Assembly (NCBI GenBank): GCA_964023205.1
Contig: OZ026850.1
Coordinates: 8,071,770 to 8,135,769 of the forward strand
From: Lutraria lutraria
Lineage: Eukaryota > Mollusca > Bivalvia > Venerida > Mactridae
Direction: 5' to 3'
Length of the DNA: 64,000 nucleotides
A model generated the notes under the pieces. The model saw only the letters and a program-made list of their open reading frames with translations, searched no databases and was not told where the DNA came from. Position 1 is the first letter of the stretch; every line of letters starts with the position of its first letter. Shown piece after piece: positions 36,353-47,060 of this stretch. The position numbers and the translations under genes were made by a program.

Positions 36353-36461
36353 CATTGAACTCATTACGTGCCAACATGGTTGAAATCAACAAAGAACAAT
36401 GGTTGAAAGATGCTGAAGATTGTGAGAAAGCAGGAAGTATCCATACATGTCAAGCTATCAT
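36353..36461 (+). CDS. PRPF6: PRPF6 exon i, 3' end is unit 1 of a 41-bp array
   Basis: Encodes (A)[19 protein letters not shown] and [16 protein letters not shown], matching the vertebrate SLRANGVEINREQW and TCQAVM segments. The donor is AT|gtaagt at 36462. After splicing to 40537 the split codon reads ATA (Ile) where vertebrates have Met. The last 32 nt of this exon plus the first 9 nt of the intron are the founding unit of a 23-copy tandem array that fills the next 900 bases. The exon is followed by many copies of its own splice donor. Choosing the first donor keeps the frame; every later one would not. Confidence 0.94.
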
Positions 36462-37363
36462 GTAAGTATAGCAGCAAGTATCCATACATGTCAAGTTATC
36501 ATTAAGTATAGCAGCAAGTATCCATACATGTCAAGCTATCATGTAAGTATAGCAGCAAGTATCCATACATGTCAAGTTATCATGTAAGTATAGCAGCAAG
36601 TATCCATACATGTCAAGTTATCATGTAAGTTTAGCAGCAAGTATCCATACATGTCAAGTTATCATGTAAGTTTAGCAGCAAGTATCCATACATGTCAAGT
36701 TATCATGTAAGTTTAGCAGCAAGTATCCATACATGTCAAGTTATCATTAAGTATAGCAGCAAGTATCAATACATGTCAAGTTATCATGTAAGTATAGCAG
36801 CAAGTATCCATACATGTCAAGTTATCATGTAAGTATAGCAGCAAGTATCCATACATGTCAAGTTATCATGTAAGTTTAGCAGCAAGTATCCATACATGTC
36901 AAGTTATCATGTAAGTTTAGCAGCAAGTATCCATACATGTCAAGTTATCATGTAAGTATAGCAGCAAGTATCCATACATGTCAAGTTATCATGTAAGTAT
37001 AGCAGCAAGTATCCATACATGTCAAGTTATCATGTAAGTTTAGCAGCAAGTATCCATACATGTCAAGTTATCATGTAAGTTTAGCAGCAAGTATCCATAC
37101 ATGTCAAGTGATCATTAAGTATAGCAGCAAGTATCCATACATGTCAAGTTATCATGTAAGTATAGCAGCAAGTATCCATACATGTCAAGTTATCATTAAG
37201 TATAGCAGCAAGTATCCATACATGTCAAGTTATCATGTAAGTTTAGCAGCAAGTATCCATACATGTCAAGCGATCATGTAAGTATAGCAGCAAGTATCCA
37301 TACATGTCAAGTTATCATTAAGTATAGCAGCAAGTATCCATACATGTCAAGTTATCATGTAAG
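36430..37363 (+). repeat. 41-bp tandem array founded on exon i splice donor, 23 copies
   Basis: Unit gcagcaagtatccatacatg, tcaagttatcat, gtaagtata: that is, 32 nt of exon end plus 9 nt of intron. The first copy is the real exon-intron border. Eighteen of 23 copies keep atgtaag at the donor position (17 read gtaagt, the last gtaagc). Five have lost two bases (catTAAGT, unit 39 bp). A t/a change (gtttag versus gtatag) marks sub-groups. It ends abruptly at 37363, where a D-family repeat begins. Confidence 0.95.
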
Positions 37364-37364
37364 C

Positions 37365-37605
37365 GGGGCGCAAAAACAAGATAATTTGCTGGTCCAGACC
37401 GAATTTCAATGTTTCGGACCGATTTGAGTAGCAGAAAGTGTTAAAAGTCTGTCTATAAAAGTTTCATAAATTTCACAAACCGTACTGTTTATTGTTTGCA
37501 CCATTCTCAAATACCCCCATAAACACGTCAAGATATCCAATAGCCCGAAGCAATCATTTGCTAATCTGATCAATAGATGCTGTCTATAGGCGATCGACAG
37601 TTATT
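37365..37605. repeat. D-family dispersed repeat, copy 2
   Basis: gggcgcaaaaacaagataat, gaccgatttgagtag, gcaccattctcaaataccc and gcaatcatttgctaatc match 23699-23952. It marks the start of the roughly 3-kb block that interrupts the 41-bp array. Confidence 0.65.
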
Positions 37606-37607
37606 AC

Positions 37608-37795
37608 TGTAAATCTGGTATTATTCGCAATGTTTTTATTTTCGCGAATAAATCCGCGTAAATTTATGAATATAATGTAATTACTATCCAAAGATCATAG
37701 TTCGAAATTTTCATTATTAAATGTGTAGACAGACTGATAAATAAACAGACCACTTGTCTGTATGTACACTATATATGTACTGCTCAGTTAATATA
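37608..37795. repeat. Truncated TTCGCG-type TIR element
   Basis: tactgtaaatctggtattat and ttttcgcgaataaatccgcg, then gtgtagacagactgataaat, match the reverse complement of 35270-35455. Confidence 0.65.
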
Positions 37796-38699
37796 ATTAT
37801 AGAGTGACGCAGTGGTCGAGTCCACTTTTACGGTGTAAAACCGTTGTCATATTGTACAAATTATCATTATACAAGTAGGCTGACTATAAAGTTTACAAAT
37901 TTTGTTTCTACTGTCAAAGATTCGCGGATGCCATTTTATTCCATGATGCAAAGCGCTGGCAGTCGAATTAGGTCACACTATTGGTTTCTGTTAAAAAAAT
38001 GTCTAAATATGAAAATGTCTTGCATTATTTGAACATGCTTGATGATGATAGAATCTTCAAGTTGATGAACTAAGGTGCCAAACCCATTACAAAAGTTTCA
38101 GGGTCAGCTTTACACAGAACTCTATCCCTAAGAGTATTTTTAAGAACCAATACAGTTTGTAGGTCTTGAGCACAGACAATTCATTATCTTTCGGAAATGT
38201 ACACATTTATGTATGCATTCGATATGTCAGATGGTGAATATAGCCCGTATTGATAATTGTATGGCTTTGAAAAAGCCTTAACCATAAAAAAGAAAATTAA
38301 AATGAGCAGCTAACAACAGTGGGATGTAAACCCTACGAAAAAATAAACTTTGCCTAATGATTTGGTACATGCAGTTTGCGTAGCCATCTGTTAGAATGTA
38401 AACAAAGTAGACGTAAAAGAAAATTTCAACATAAACGTTATCTTGGGTCAAAACGAGTCATTTTTTAGTTGCAAATTTTGGGAATAGTGAAAAATGACAA
38501 AATTTCATACTAATATTAAAATATAAGAATTTAGCAGTTTAAATCTATTTTTGGTGAATGAAAGAACTATTTCTCGACAGAGCGAGCATGTGACGAAAAT
38601 TTCCCACGTTCGCGCATGCGTTGCGGTAAATGACGTCACAACAAGCATGTAAACAAAAATGTCCACGAATCAATGATATCCGCGAACAGATGGTAGCCG
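37796..38699. other. Intron block, no gene recognised
   Basis: A 62-codon frame at 37844 has no recognisable motif. Includes a CG-containing patch (cccacgttcgcgcatgcgtt near 38603). Probably part of older insertions. Confidence 0.4.
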
Positions 38700-40290
38700 A
38701 CGTTATAAAGGAAATTTTTTAAATCTTCTTCTCAGAAACTACAATGCATAGAGCTTTGATATTTGGTGTGTAGCATATTGTCTAATGGATCTCTACCAAG
38801 TTTGCTCAAATTGACCAGTCGCCACCTGTCATTCTAACCAATCGATTATCCAATCAGATATCGGCTTTTTCTCACACCCCCTAGCAACACTTATCGCTGC
38901 CATTTTCCTTCGACAAGCTGTCGTGTCGAAGGTTATCTGATACGCTGTGTAGAAGCTCAAAGACAACAATTTTTTTAATAAAACAGATTGGATAAACATT
39001 TTAAATGGTTAGAATATGTCAGTTGGAACCATGCAACTCAGACGATCGCGAAGAATATCGACTGGAAGGAGATATTATACAGTTTATTCCTTTTCCCTGT
39101 ACTGAAAATTAAGGAATCTTGAAAAATGTAAGAGTTGGATCTAAACGTACGTTCATCCCTAATGTCAACAAAATCTACGGGAATTACCATTATGCTTGAT
39201 TGCACCAAGTTAGGGCAACACTTTTACTTAATTATAACAATCATTCACTGTAAAGGACGCTTAAAATTAATTTCAATAGCGCTGTCGCACCGTCTCTCTG
39301 GAAGCTACATGAAAAATTTGATCGACACGAAGTCTTGCTAATTAAAAACTATAATTTGGCACAAGTATTGAACGGCTCATATATACAAGTGACCCCCACA
39401 GTCCACATGAGGTCTAAATTCTTAATTGTTTTATTGCCCTTATATCGGTCTAATTAATCCCCTCTGATCACGATCAGCTTATAAAATATGGTGTATGTAT
39501 ATACTTGACACCCAGTGAAAAACTAGGGTCACACACTTTTATTGATTAATAGAGATAATTAGTTTATGAATAACTTCCTGTTGTTTTTATAAGCATGTAG
39601 TAACTGATTATGTACACAAAAGCATGTCTAGCAATGAGCCTTTCGGTTTACTCAAACGAAACAGCCAATAAATATTTCAAATATCGGTGTATTTTACACC
39701 TGCTCGGGGGGGATTTATACGTTAATCTGTCCGCCATCTTGGATTTAGCTTGTCGAAGGTTTCGCGTTGCTACACCACGTGATTGAGTGGGCGGAGCATT
39801 CCTGTAACTGGCGACTGGTCAATTATGGCCCTGGGGTCAAAATCAGCTTCGCACCAGGGGATACTTGATTTTAAATAGACTTTTCAGAAACTACAATGCA
39901 TAGAGCTTAGATAATTGGTCTGTAGCATTGTCTAGTGGACCTCTACCAATTTTGTTCAAATTATTGTTCTAGGGTCAATATTAGCCCGTCTGGGAGTCAC
40001 TTGATTTACCTAGGCTTATAAAGGAATTTTTTTTAAATCTTCTAGTCCAAAACCTCAAGGTCTAGCTAGAGCTTAGATATTTCGTATGCAGCATTTTCTA
40101 ATGGTCTTCTACCATGTTTGTTCAAATTATTGCCTTGGAGTCAAACTTGGCTCTACCCGAGGGTTTACCTTATTTTATATAGGCTTACAATGTATATAGG
40201 AAAATTTGAAAACTCTTCTTCCAAAACCGCATGGCCTAGAGCTTAGATATTTTATATGTAGTATTTTCTAGTGGTCCTAGCAGTCTAGTG
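38700..40290 (+). repeat. A-type fragment interrupted by TIR element
   Basis: Left part 38700-38812 (aaactacaatgcatagagct, taccaagtttgctcaaatt), right part 39821-40290 (aattatggccctggggtcaa and two more monomers). The A sequence resumes exactly where it stopped, apart from a 4-bp AATT duplication. Confidence 0.8.
38813..39820 (+). mobile_element. 1008-bp TIR transposon with possible THAP fragment
   Basis: Terminal inverted repeats GACCAGTCGCCA and TGGCGACTGGTC, flanked by AATT on both sides. Sub-terminal ccttcgacaagct (left) and agcttgtcgaagg (right) are also inverted. A 35-codon frame at 39005-39112 starts MVRICQLEPCNSDD and ends IIQFIPFPCTEN; the C..x..C and F.PFP pattern resembles the start of a THAP zinc-binding domain, as found in P-element-type transposases. 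No catalytic region, so non-autonomous. Confidence 0.72.
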
Positions 40291-40302
40291 GCATTTCAGT
40301 AT

Positions 40303-40337
40303 TTTTGGGGGGGGGGGGGAATTCGATAAAATGGGGG
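40303..40337. repeat. G-rich tract
   Basis: A run of G near 40306-40319 and a second run of seven G at about 40331, within a short stretch between the A fragment and the array remnant. Could be a simple-sequence expansion. Confidence 0.6.
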
Positions 40338-40382
40338 GGCCGGATTTGAAACAATAGAAATTTCAATTTTTTATACGCCCTG

Positions 40383-40443
40383 GATGTAAGTATAGCAGCA
40401 AGTATCCTTACATGTCAAGTTATGATGTAAGTAAAGCAGGGAG
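40383..40443 (+). repeat. Decayed copies of the exon i 41-bp array
   Basis: gatgtaagtatagcagcaag, tatccttacatgtcaagtta and tgatgtaagtaaagcaggga match one and a half units of the array at 36430-37363 with several substitutions. It lies about 95 bases before exon j. Confidence 0.9.
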
Positions 40444-40536
40444 TTATTTTCTGTATGGAAATACATAATTATTCAATAAACAAACTTAAGTAATAATGCA
40501 AAATGTACATTGAACATTATTGTTATTATGTTTCAG

Positions 40537-40606
40537 ACGTTCAGTTATTAGTATTGGTGTTGAAGAAGAAGACAAGAAACATACATGGATGGAAGATGCT
40601 GAAGCA
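40537..40606 (+). CDS. PRPF6: PRPF6 exon j
   Basis: A short 70-nt exon encoding RSVISIGVEEEDKKHTWMED and AEA, matching the vertebrate IGIEEEDRKHTWMEDAD. The acceptor is tttcag and the donor gtcagt. A decayed remnant of the exon i splice-donor array lies about 95 bases upstream. Confidence 0.95.
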
Positions 40607-41235
40607 GTCAGTACTTTGTACTTTATTACTATTGTATTATTTTTGTCTGTAAACCGAATATTATATAATGTTAGAAGTCCATTTGCTACTACCATGTAGC
40701 AAGTTGTATATTTATTTAATTTAATTAACATTGGTATAAGCATAAATGTATGTGTGATTAAAAGTCATATATTTTTTATTCAAAAAACATAAACAGTAAC
40801 AAAGCCTGACTGAATAATTTGATTTTTCAATGCAAAACATACGTAACTGAAGGCTGATCATCACTGAAGACTGATAGTGTTACTACTGCCAGTAATTCAA
40901 CAGGTATATATATGAAACACTAATGCTGAATTGCAATAAAAATGGCCAGATAACTATTTTCTTCTTGTGGTTAACAGCAGGAAGGTTTGATCTATAACGT
41001 CACACCTTTTATACTTGACGAAAATTCACAAAACACACGAAATGTGGCCCCAAGTTACACCAAACAACAAAAATTTAAACACATGTCAATTTCTTCATCC
41101 TCTTTAGGTATAACACTACAGAACAGCATCTGGTCAATTTTCAGATAAAAGATCCAAATCTGAACGCACTATTTGCTTTCAAAATTGGGTGCGTCCTATA
41201 CATGGCTATAGAACTCAATCCATGTTTTCTATGAC
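40607..41235. other. PRPF6 intron after exon j
   Basis: No recognised element. Contains a gtgcgtcctatacatgg word that recurs loosely in other introns. Confidence 0.4.
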
Positions 41236-41341
41236 TCAAAACAAACAAAATGGATTCTGAAGTAACAGTTTTTCACATTTACCTACTGTTTGTAAAACGT
41301 AAATTCCACAACAATCCTAAACTATTATTGATCTATTGTTG
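41236..41341 (-). repeat. G-family dispersed repeat, inverted relative to 61280
   Basis: In reverse complement it reads acaatagatcaataatagtt, tgttgtggaatttacgtttt and gtgaaaaactgttact, matching 61286-61365 closely. Confidence 0.65.
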
Positions 41342-42207
41342 TTATCTCACCTGATTCATCAGGTGAGCTTTTAGGATCGTTGAATGTCCGGCGTCCGGCA
41401 TCCGGCCACAATTAGTTTGTTTACACTCTAGCAACCGCAACTCTTTATGAATCTTGATTAAACTTGCTCACAATGTATATGGCCACAATGTCTCGGCTAA
41501 GTTCGATTATGGGCAAAATCTGATAACTTCTAGAGTTATGGGCCCTTGAATTACAAAATTTGCTATATTTAGCTTGTTTACACTCTAGCGCCTTCATTTA
41601 TTCACCAATCCTGATCATATTTTCAGTAAATATGTATAACCAAAAGATCTTGGACAAGTTCGATTATGGGCAATATCGGACCAGAACTTCAAGAGTTATG
41701 GGCCCTTGACTTAGAAAATTTGCTCTATTTGAGTTTGTTTACACTCTAGCGCATTCATTTATTCACCAATCCTAATAATATTTTCAGTAAATGTGTATAA
41801 CCAAGAGATCTTGGACAAGTTCGATTATGGGCAGAATTGGACCAGATCTTTAAGAATTATGGGCCCTTGACTTTGAAATTTTGCTATATTTTAGCTTGTT
41901 TACACTCTAGCGCCTTCATTTATTCACCGATCCTAATCATATTTACAATGAATGTGTATGACCTTATGGTTTTGGACAAGTTCAGTTATGGGTGGAATCA
42001 GACCACAACTTCAAGAGTTATGGGCCCTTGGGTTAGAAAATTTGCTACGTTTTAGCTTGTTTAACAGTATTATACCTTCATTGTTGGTTTTGATCTCAAA
42101 ATCTACATAAAAATGGGTTTGACGAGATGGAAACTGTATTACCTGGTCATTAATTATTGGCCTTTGTTCTCAGGTGAGCGATAAAGGGCCATCTTGGCCC
42201 TCTTGTT
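41341..42207 (+). mobile_element. C-type hairpin-ended element
   Basis: 5' end tctcacctgattcatcaggtga (inverted repeat), four to five C monomers, 3' end gataaagggccatcttggcc then ctcttgt. Confidence 0.87.
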
Positions 42208-42393
42208 TAAAAGATATATTTTCTGTACAGTTCAGGAACTTTCAAATTTGATATTCAGTTTATTTCCTTATCATTTACACAGTCATGCACTAGATGAAAT
42301 TTTGTTTGTCTTAAGCAGTTTACAACAGATTGTTTGCTACAGTGGTTCAAAGCCAATGCAGGAAAGAATTAAATATCAAATATGTCTAAAACA

Positions 42394-42770
42394 ATTGTAT
42401 TATTGGAACACCCGTGGCGGGCAGATTGGTGGGCGGGCGGCGTCTACAATGTTGTTCACTCTGTAATTCAAATAGTTTAATTCGGATCCTCACCAAACTT
42501 TATGAAAATGTTTATAGGCATGACATCTCAGTCAAGTTTGATAACCCGCGCAATCATCCCTGGCACATCTAAGTTATGCCTCTTGATACATTGAAAATTG
42601 TCTAAAAATGCAGTGTCCACCCTTTTAAATCAACCAATCATCAACCAATCTTCATCAGAATTGGTGGAAATGTTTATGGGCATGAGATCCCTATTGCACC
42701 AGGTATTAATTTGCTATTCATAGTATCCCAAACCTTTTGACAGGCGTATTTTGTGACCTGGCACTCTTGT
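42394..42770 (+). repeat. Another tandem-body element, short
   Basis: Starts aacacccgtggcgggcagat with gggcgggcggcgtc. Two monomers (cggatcctcaccaaacttta; catctaagttatgcctcttg), ending gtgacctggcactcttgt. Only one copy in the window, so the ends are inferred by analogy with the other families. Confidence 0.5.
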
Positions 42771-43293
42771 ATAAGATTATTATCTTATTTGAAAATGAAC
42801 AAAATGTCAGAAGAATTGAACTGTCCAAGACTAGGTAATATACAGACTGCTATTTTAAAGCCTCAACTACTGAACACATACATAAGAATACTTGAAGACT
42901 TTCCATACTTGAAACTTAAAAAAACAACTTCTGTTGACGATGGGTATTCAGTATTTGGAGGTTCTGTTGTCTCATGAAAGTTTTACGAGTACCGGTATAT
43001 TGGCATTATCTGAAAGTCAAATGAATCAGAAATGGCATTAACACAAAGCTCTTTCCATTGACCTAATGTATGTTCTGGATTCTAGTCTATCTGTTTGTGA
43101 TTAACTAGACTGTGTCTCACATCCTACCAAGCACCTTCTGCTAATCCGATATATTTTTTTCCAGACACATACAAATGTTAACCACCACTTGATGATGTGT
43201 CGCTTACAACTCCCATGACTGAAGCTCTTAGGTCTATTCAGCATGTGGGGGAATTTGTCACCTTATGACAGTGCTAGTTGTATTATATTTCAG
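42771..43293. other. PRPF6 intron before exon k
   Basis: A 74-codon frame (42753-42977) has no recognisable domain. No other feature. Confidence 0.45.
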
Positions 43294-43415
43294 TGTGCAA
43301 CACATGCTGCCTATGAATGTGCTCGTGCAATTTATGCCTACGCTTTGTCTGTATTTCCTAGTAAGAAAAGTATCTGGTTGAGAGCTGCCTACTTTGAGAA
43401 AAATTATGGAAGCAG
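43294..43415 (+). CDS. PRPF6: PRPF6 exon k, HAT repeat
   Basis: Encodes [18 protein letters not shown] then [19 protein letters not shown], a HAT hairpin nearly identical to the vertebrate one. The acceptor is ttcag and the donor AG|gtaaat, and the Arg codon is completed in the next exon. Confidence 0.97.
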
Positions 43416-44265
43416 GTAAATCATCCCTTTACTTCATAGCCCCCTAGTCAATATACATACTGTATACTAATAGTGGATCAGATAAACTTGGTACACTGTC
43501 TTCATACAGGTTATTGGGAAATGCTACTGATTTGACACATGTCTACTTCATCACTGGTTTATTATACTAAATATTAATCCCATCAAATTATAGTAAATAT
43601 AAAAGTTGTTCATAATTTAATAACCTTTTGTATGATGTAAGTTTTGTAACTGTGGGATAAATATTAAAAGAAATAAAGGGAAACAAAAATTGCAAAAAAA
43701 ATCTGTAAGCATATTTTTGCCTTTTCTGATTTTTTCTATTGACACCTGGTCATTTTATCACTTCATTGTAATGCTAAATAATGGTTTTATAATTTCTGAA
43801 TTATACCAAATTGATGGTATTTAATTTATCTTACTTGCTATGCAAAAATATCTGATGTTAGGCAAATATTAAGGGCAATATAATGTGTACAAACTGACAC
43901 AAGGTCCATGTTTTTTCCTTATCCTTTTTTTAATTTTCCCTTTCTGTTTACTACAAGACATACAATAAAAAATCTTAATGCAAGAATTGTTATTGCACCA
44001 CTAAATATTACTTTGGGTTGTAAAAATCAATACTTTACACTCGAGATTAAATAAATGTGCAAAGGTAAAACTTGGCTCAGTGCCAGTGATTGACGGTGCA
44101 CGTGCAGGAATTCATGTCCAACAATCAAGGTCATCGTGACCCAGACAGTGTCTTATAAATGTGTCAAGTTCAAAGGATGTTTTTTTTAAACAATCAGAGG
44201 TTGTGAAAGTGTACCATAGTACAAAAAACTAACCTAGTTGATCATAATTTGGCATATCAATTAAC
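43416..44265. other. PRPF6 intron after exon k
   Basis: AT-rich intron with no recognised repeats. Confidence 0.5.
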
Positions 44266-44665
44266 ACCGAATTCGTTATGTTTTTAATCGTATTTCACAC
44301 GCATTCGCGGCGAGTCTTTGTGACTTGAATATTGTTTTACATCAAAGACGAGTGGAACAGTCGTATATGACTTTTACTGCATTAAATTTGTTTGATGGAT
44401 AATATTTTCGTATGTTTCAACAAATCTCCCAGCATATTAAATTCATGTCAAAAATAAACCATGTGCTTGCAGACTTCTGTGTTCATGATACGTCTAGTGA
44501 TCGGCGCGCACCTGACTCGTTTTGTGTTTACATAGTATTTACAACTTTCACCGAATAACAGACGAAATATTTTTGTTGGTGATTTGTCGTCATGGAATAT
44601 TAGAAATTATAGTTTTTGGAATAAAAAATCGGCGATATTTCGAAGGGAAAGGTATTTATTTAGGC
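44266..44665 (+). repeat. H-family dispersed repeat, copy 1
   Basis: gcagacttctgtg, catgatacgtc, ttgtgttta and aaaaaatcggcgatatt recur in order at 46840-47040, with substantial divergence. Confidence 0.5.
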
Positions 44666-44922
44666 TGAACAACAAATTGATTTGATTGGTAGAGTCATAT
44701 TGTTCTGCAATAAATAAGCCCCGCCCATGAGAAGATTAAATCCCATATGGAAATTTGTCACACGTGTCAGCTGTAAAAACAATGCGGCACCATAAAACTC
44801 CGGGTGACATTAAAATTTGATGATATAATTAGGGACCCATACTGTTAGCCAACTTAATCCCATTGATGACCGCATCAATTAGCACATTATTGAACCAGGA
44901 ATGCTAGGCATGTGACTAAGAC

Positions 44923-45817
44923 CACAGGAGCCTGTTATTCAATCCGGAAAAAAAATTATACTCAATAAAAAATTACCTACGTATAGAAAAAAACAACAGG
45001 AGTGCAATGCCTCCCACTCCCCACCCACATCGCCGATACAAGAATCTCTATTAAACAGCGGTCAACGCGTGAAATTATGGTCTACATAGTTAAAGGCTAT
45101 AAAAAGGTAACAAATGCAGGTCCTACCCTTGACATTTTCTCAGTTTTGCTTATCCTATTTCAATAAATCTAAGAGTTTCTCCAGCGGAGGGTGGCCATTG
45201 CGTGACGTCATCAGCCAGCCAAAGATACTGCTGCGGAGCGAAAGGTTTAAATATTAATTTTACTCTGCTAAAATGTATTTCAACATGCATTGCTTTCAAA
45301 ATATTTTCTGATATAGGAAAATGAAAGATTCATTTTATTTGTTAATTAATTTCCATAAAAGAATTGTTATTAGAGATTTGGAAAAACCCAAGGGGAATTA
45401 ACTCTAAGATTGATTACATCATCCTGTCGATAAAATACAAGCGTTCTGTACGGAACGGTACGGTTGCCCGGAGTTTATACATATAACACTTTACTCCGGA
45501 GCAGCATCTTTGACCCGCCTTATGACGTCACGCAATGGCCACCCTCCGCTGGAGAAACTCTTAGATTTATTGAAATAGGATAAGCAAAACTGAGAAAATG
45601 TCAAGGGTAGGACCTGCATTTGTTACCTTTTTATAGCCTTTAACTATGTAGACCATAATTTCACGCGTTGACCGCTGTTTAATAGAGATTCTTGTATCGG
45701 CGATGTGGGTGGGGAGTGGGAGGCATTGCACTCCTGTTGTTTTTTTCTATATACGTAGGTAATTTTTTATTGAGTATCATATATTTTTTTTTTTTGATTG
45801 AATAACAGGCTCCTGTG
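44923..45817. mobile_element. 895-bp fold-back transposon
   Basis: Left arm 44923 to about 45245 and right arm about 45492-45817 are inverted copies, close to identical in the outer 290 bases and more diverged inward (aaagatactgctgcggagcg against its inverted partner). The tips CACAGGAGCCTG and CAGGCTCCTGTG are flanked by a 7-bp direct repeat, ctaagac (44916-44922 and 45818-45824). The central loop of about 245 bases has no open frame. The class is uncertain; a hAT- or Mutator-related non-autonomous element is possible. Confidence 0.85.
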
Positions 45818-45824
45818 CTAAGAC

Positions 45825-46385
45825 CCAGCAGTCCTGTATATTCCACAGTAGGGAGTCCAATAAAACTGACAGGGTCATTGATAGACTAGCTTCTAATTAC
45901 ATAATCAGTCACTTTTTATGGCTAATATATAGTTACTGTGTAGATACTAAATTGATTCAATGTTTAATTAAAAATATAAATTATAACTTCTTTTAAAGTA
46001 TGTTTATATTAAATGAAAAATATTAAGAATAAGACAGCTTATTTAATATGATTAAAGAAATTAATTACTCAAATAAATGCTCAACGCTTCAAACACATTA
46101 GCAAATATATGTATCTCGCACCAATTAGTTAGGTCTGGTTGATTTTGATAATTTAAATGTCTATTTTGTAAAATTAATACAAACGTATCCTAACACCTTT
46201 TATACCTGTTTAATATTTCTAACCAATATATTGTCTCAATTGTATAAACCAAGGGAAAACATAGTCAGATTATAATAGTTATCTTGCAAAAAATAATTTC
46301 ATGTATAAATAGAATTATTTGATTTAGAAATAGAAGAAGCATTCAGTAGCATTTTTCATGTATTAACTGTTTTTACATAATCTGG
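45825..46385. other. PRPF6 intron sequence
   Basis: AT-rich; nothing recognised. Confidence 0.5.
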
Positions 46386-46640
46386 TAATTAAAGGACAAC
46401 ATTCATTAATTACACAAAATGCTCGTAAAAAACAACAGGAAGTTATCCATAAACTAATTAGCACTAAAAATCAATAGAATTTATGACCCTCTTATATGCA
46501 TGACTAGGTGTCAAGTCTACAGACACTTAACTGACCGTGAAAAGACAGGATTAATCCCATTAGGGGCAATAAAACAATTAAGAGATTAGACCTCATGTGG
46601 ATTTTGGGGGGGGTCACTTATATAGTAGCTGTTCAATGTC
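46386..46640 (-). repeat. Inverted relative of the 38813-39820 transposon interior
   Basis: In reverse complement it reads ccacatgaggtctaatctct, taattgttttattgcccct, gacttgacacctagt and ataacttcctgttgtttttt, colinear with 39404-39600. The element's TIRs were not found here. Confidence 0.7.
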
Positions 46641-47060
46641 TTTAATCTGAATTTGATTTTCACACGAGACATTGACACTGTATATTTCTTTTATTGCACC
46701 CGAGACACGGCGAACTACTGATTATTATCTTTATTATGTCATTTTTGTTTGAAAATATTTAAGATATATAATTGTTCTACTGTTTTTAGGCTTTGACTTA
46801 AAATTCCACGGCAAAATTGTCATTAGAAATGAACCGCGCGTCTGCAGACTGTATACTGTGTAATCTCAACACGATACGTCATCGTGTACGCGCGACCTGT
46901 CTTGTGTTTAAACGCAGTTAACCACATAAGTTTATATACAAACAATATTTTTTTGTTAACGTTATGTCTTCATGAAATATTGAATTTTACAATCGTTGTT
47001 TTAAAAAATCGCCGATATTTTGGGAAAAATGATTTATTGAACTTCAAAAATCAACCATGT
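46641..47060 (+). repeat. H-family dispersed repeat, copy 2
   Basis: gtctgcagactgt, acacgatacgtc, cttgtgttta and aaaaatcgccgatattt match 44456-44640. It may be continuous with the preceding inverted segment as parts of one larger decayed element. Confidence 0.5.

Noticed and set aside
37060..37281. 73-codon frame in the 41-bp array
   Set aside because: A by-product of repeat phase shifts between 39- and 41-bp units.
36430..37363. CRISPR-like array
   Set aside because: Units are contiguous with no unique spacers, the DNA is animal, and the repeat is founded on an exon-intron border.
42194..42466. 90-codon plus-strand frame
   Set aside because: Starts in the tail of a C element and ends in another repeat; no domain seen.
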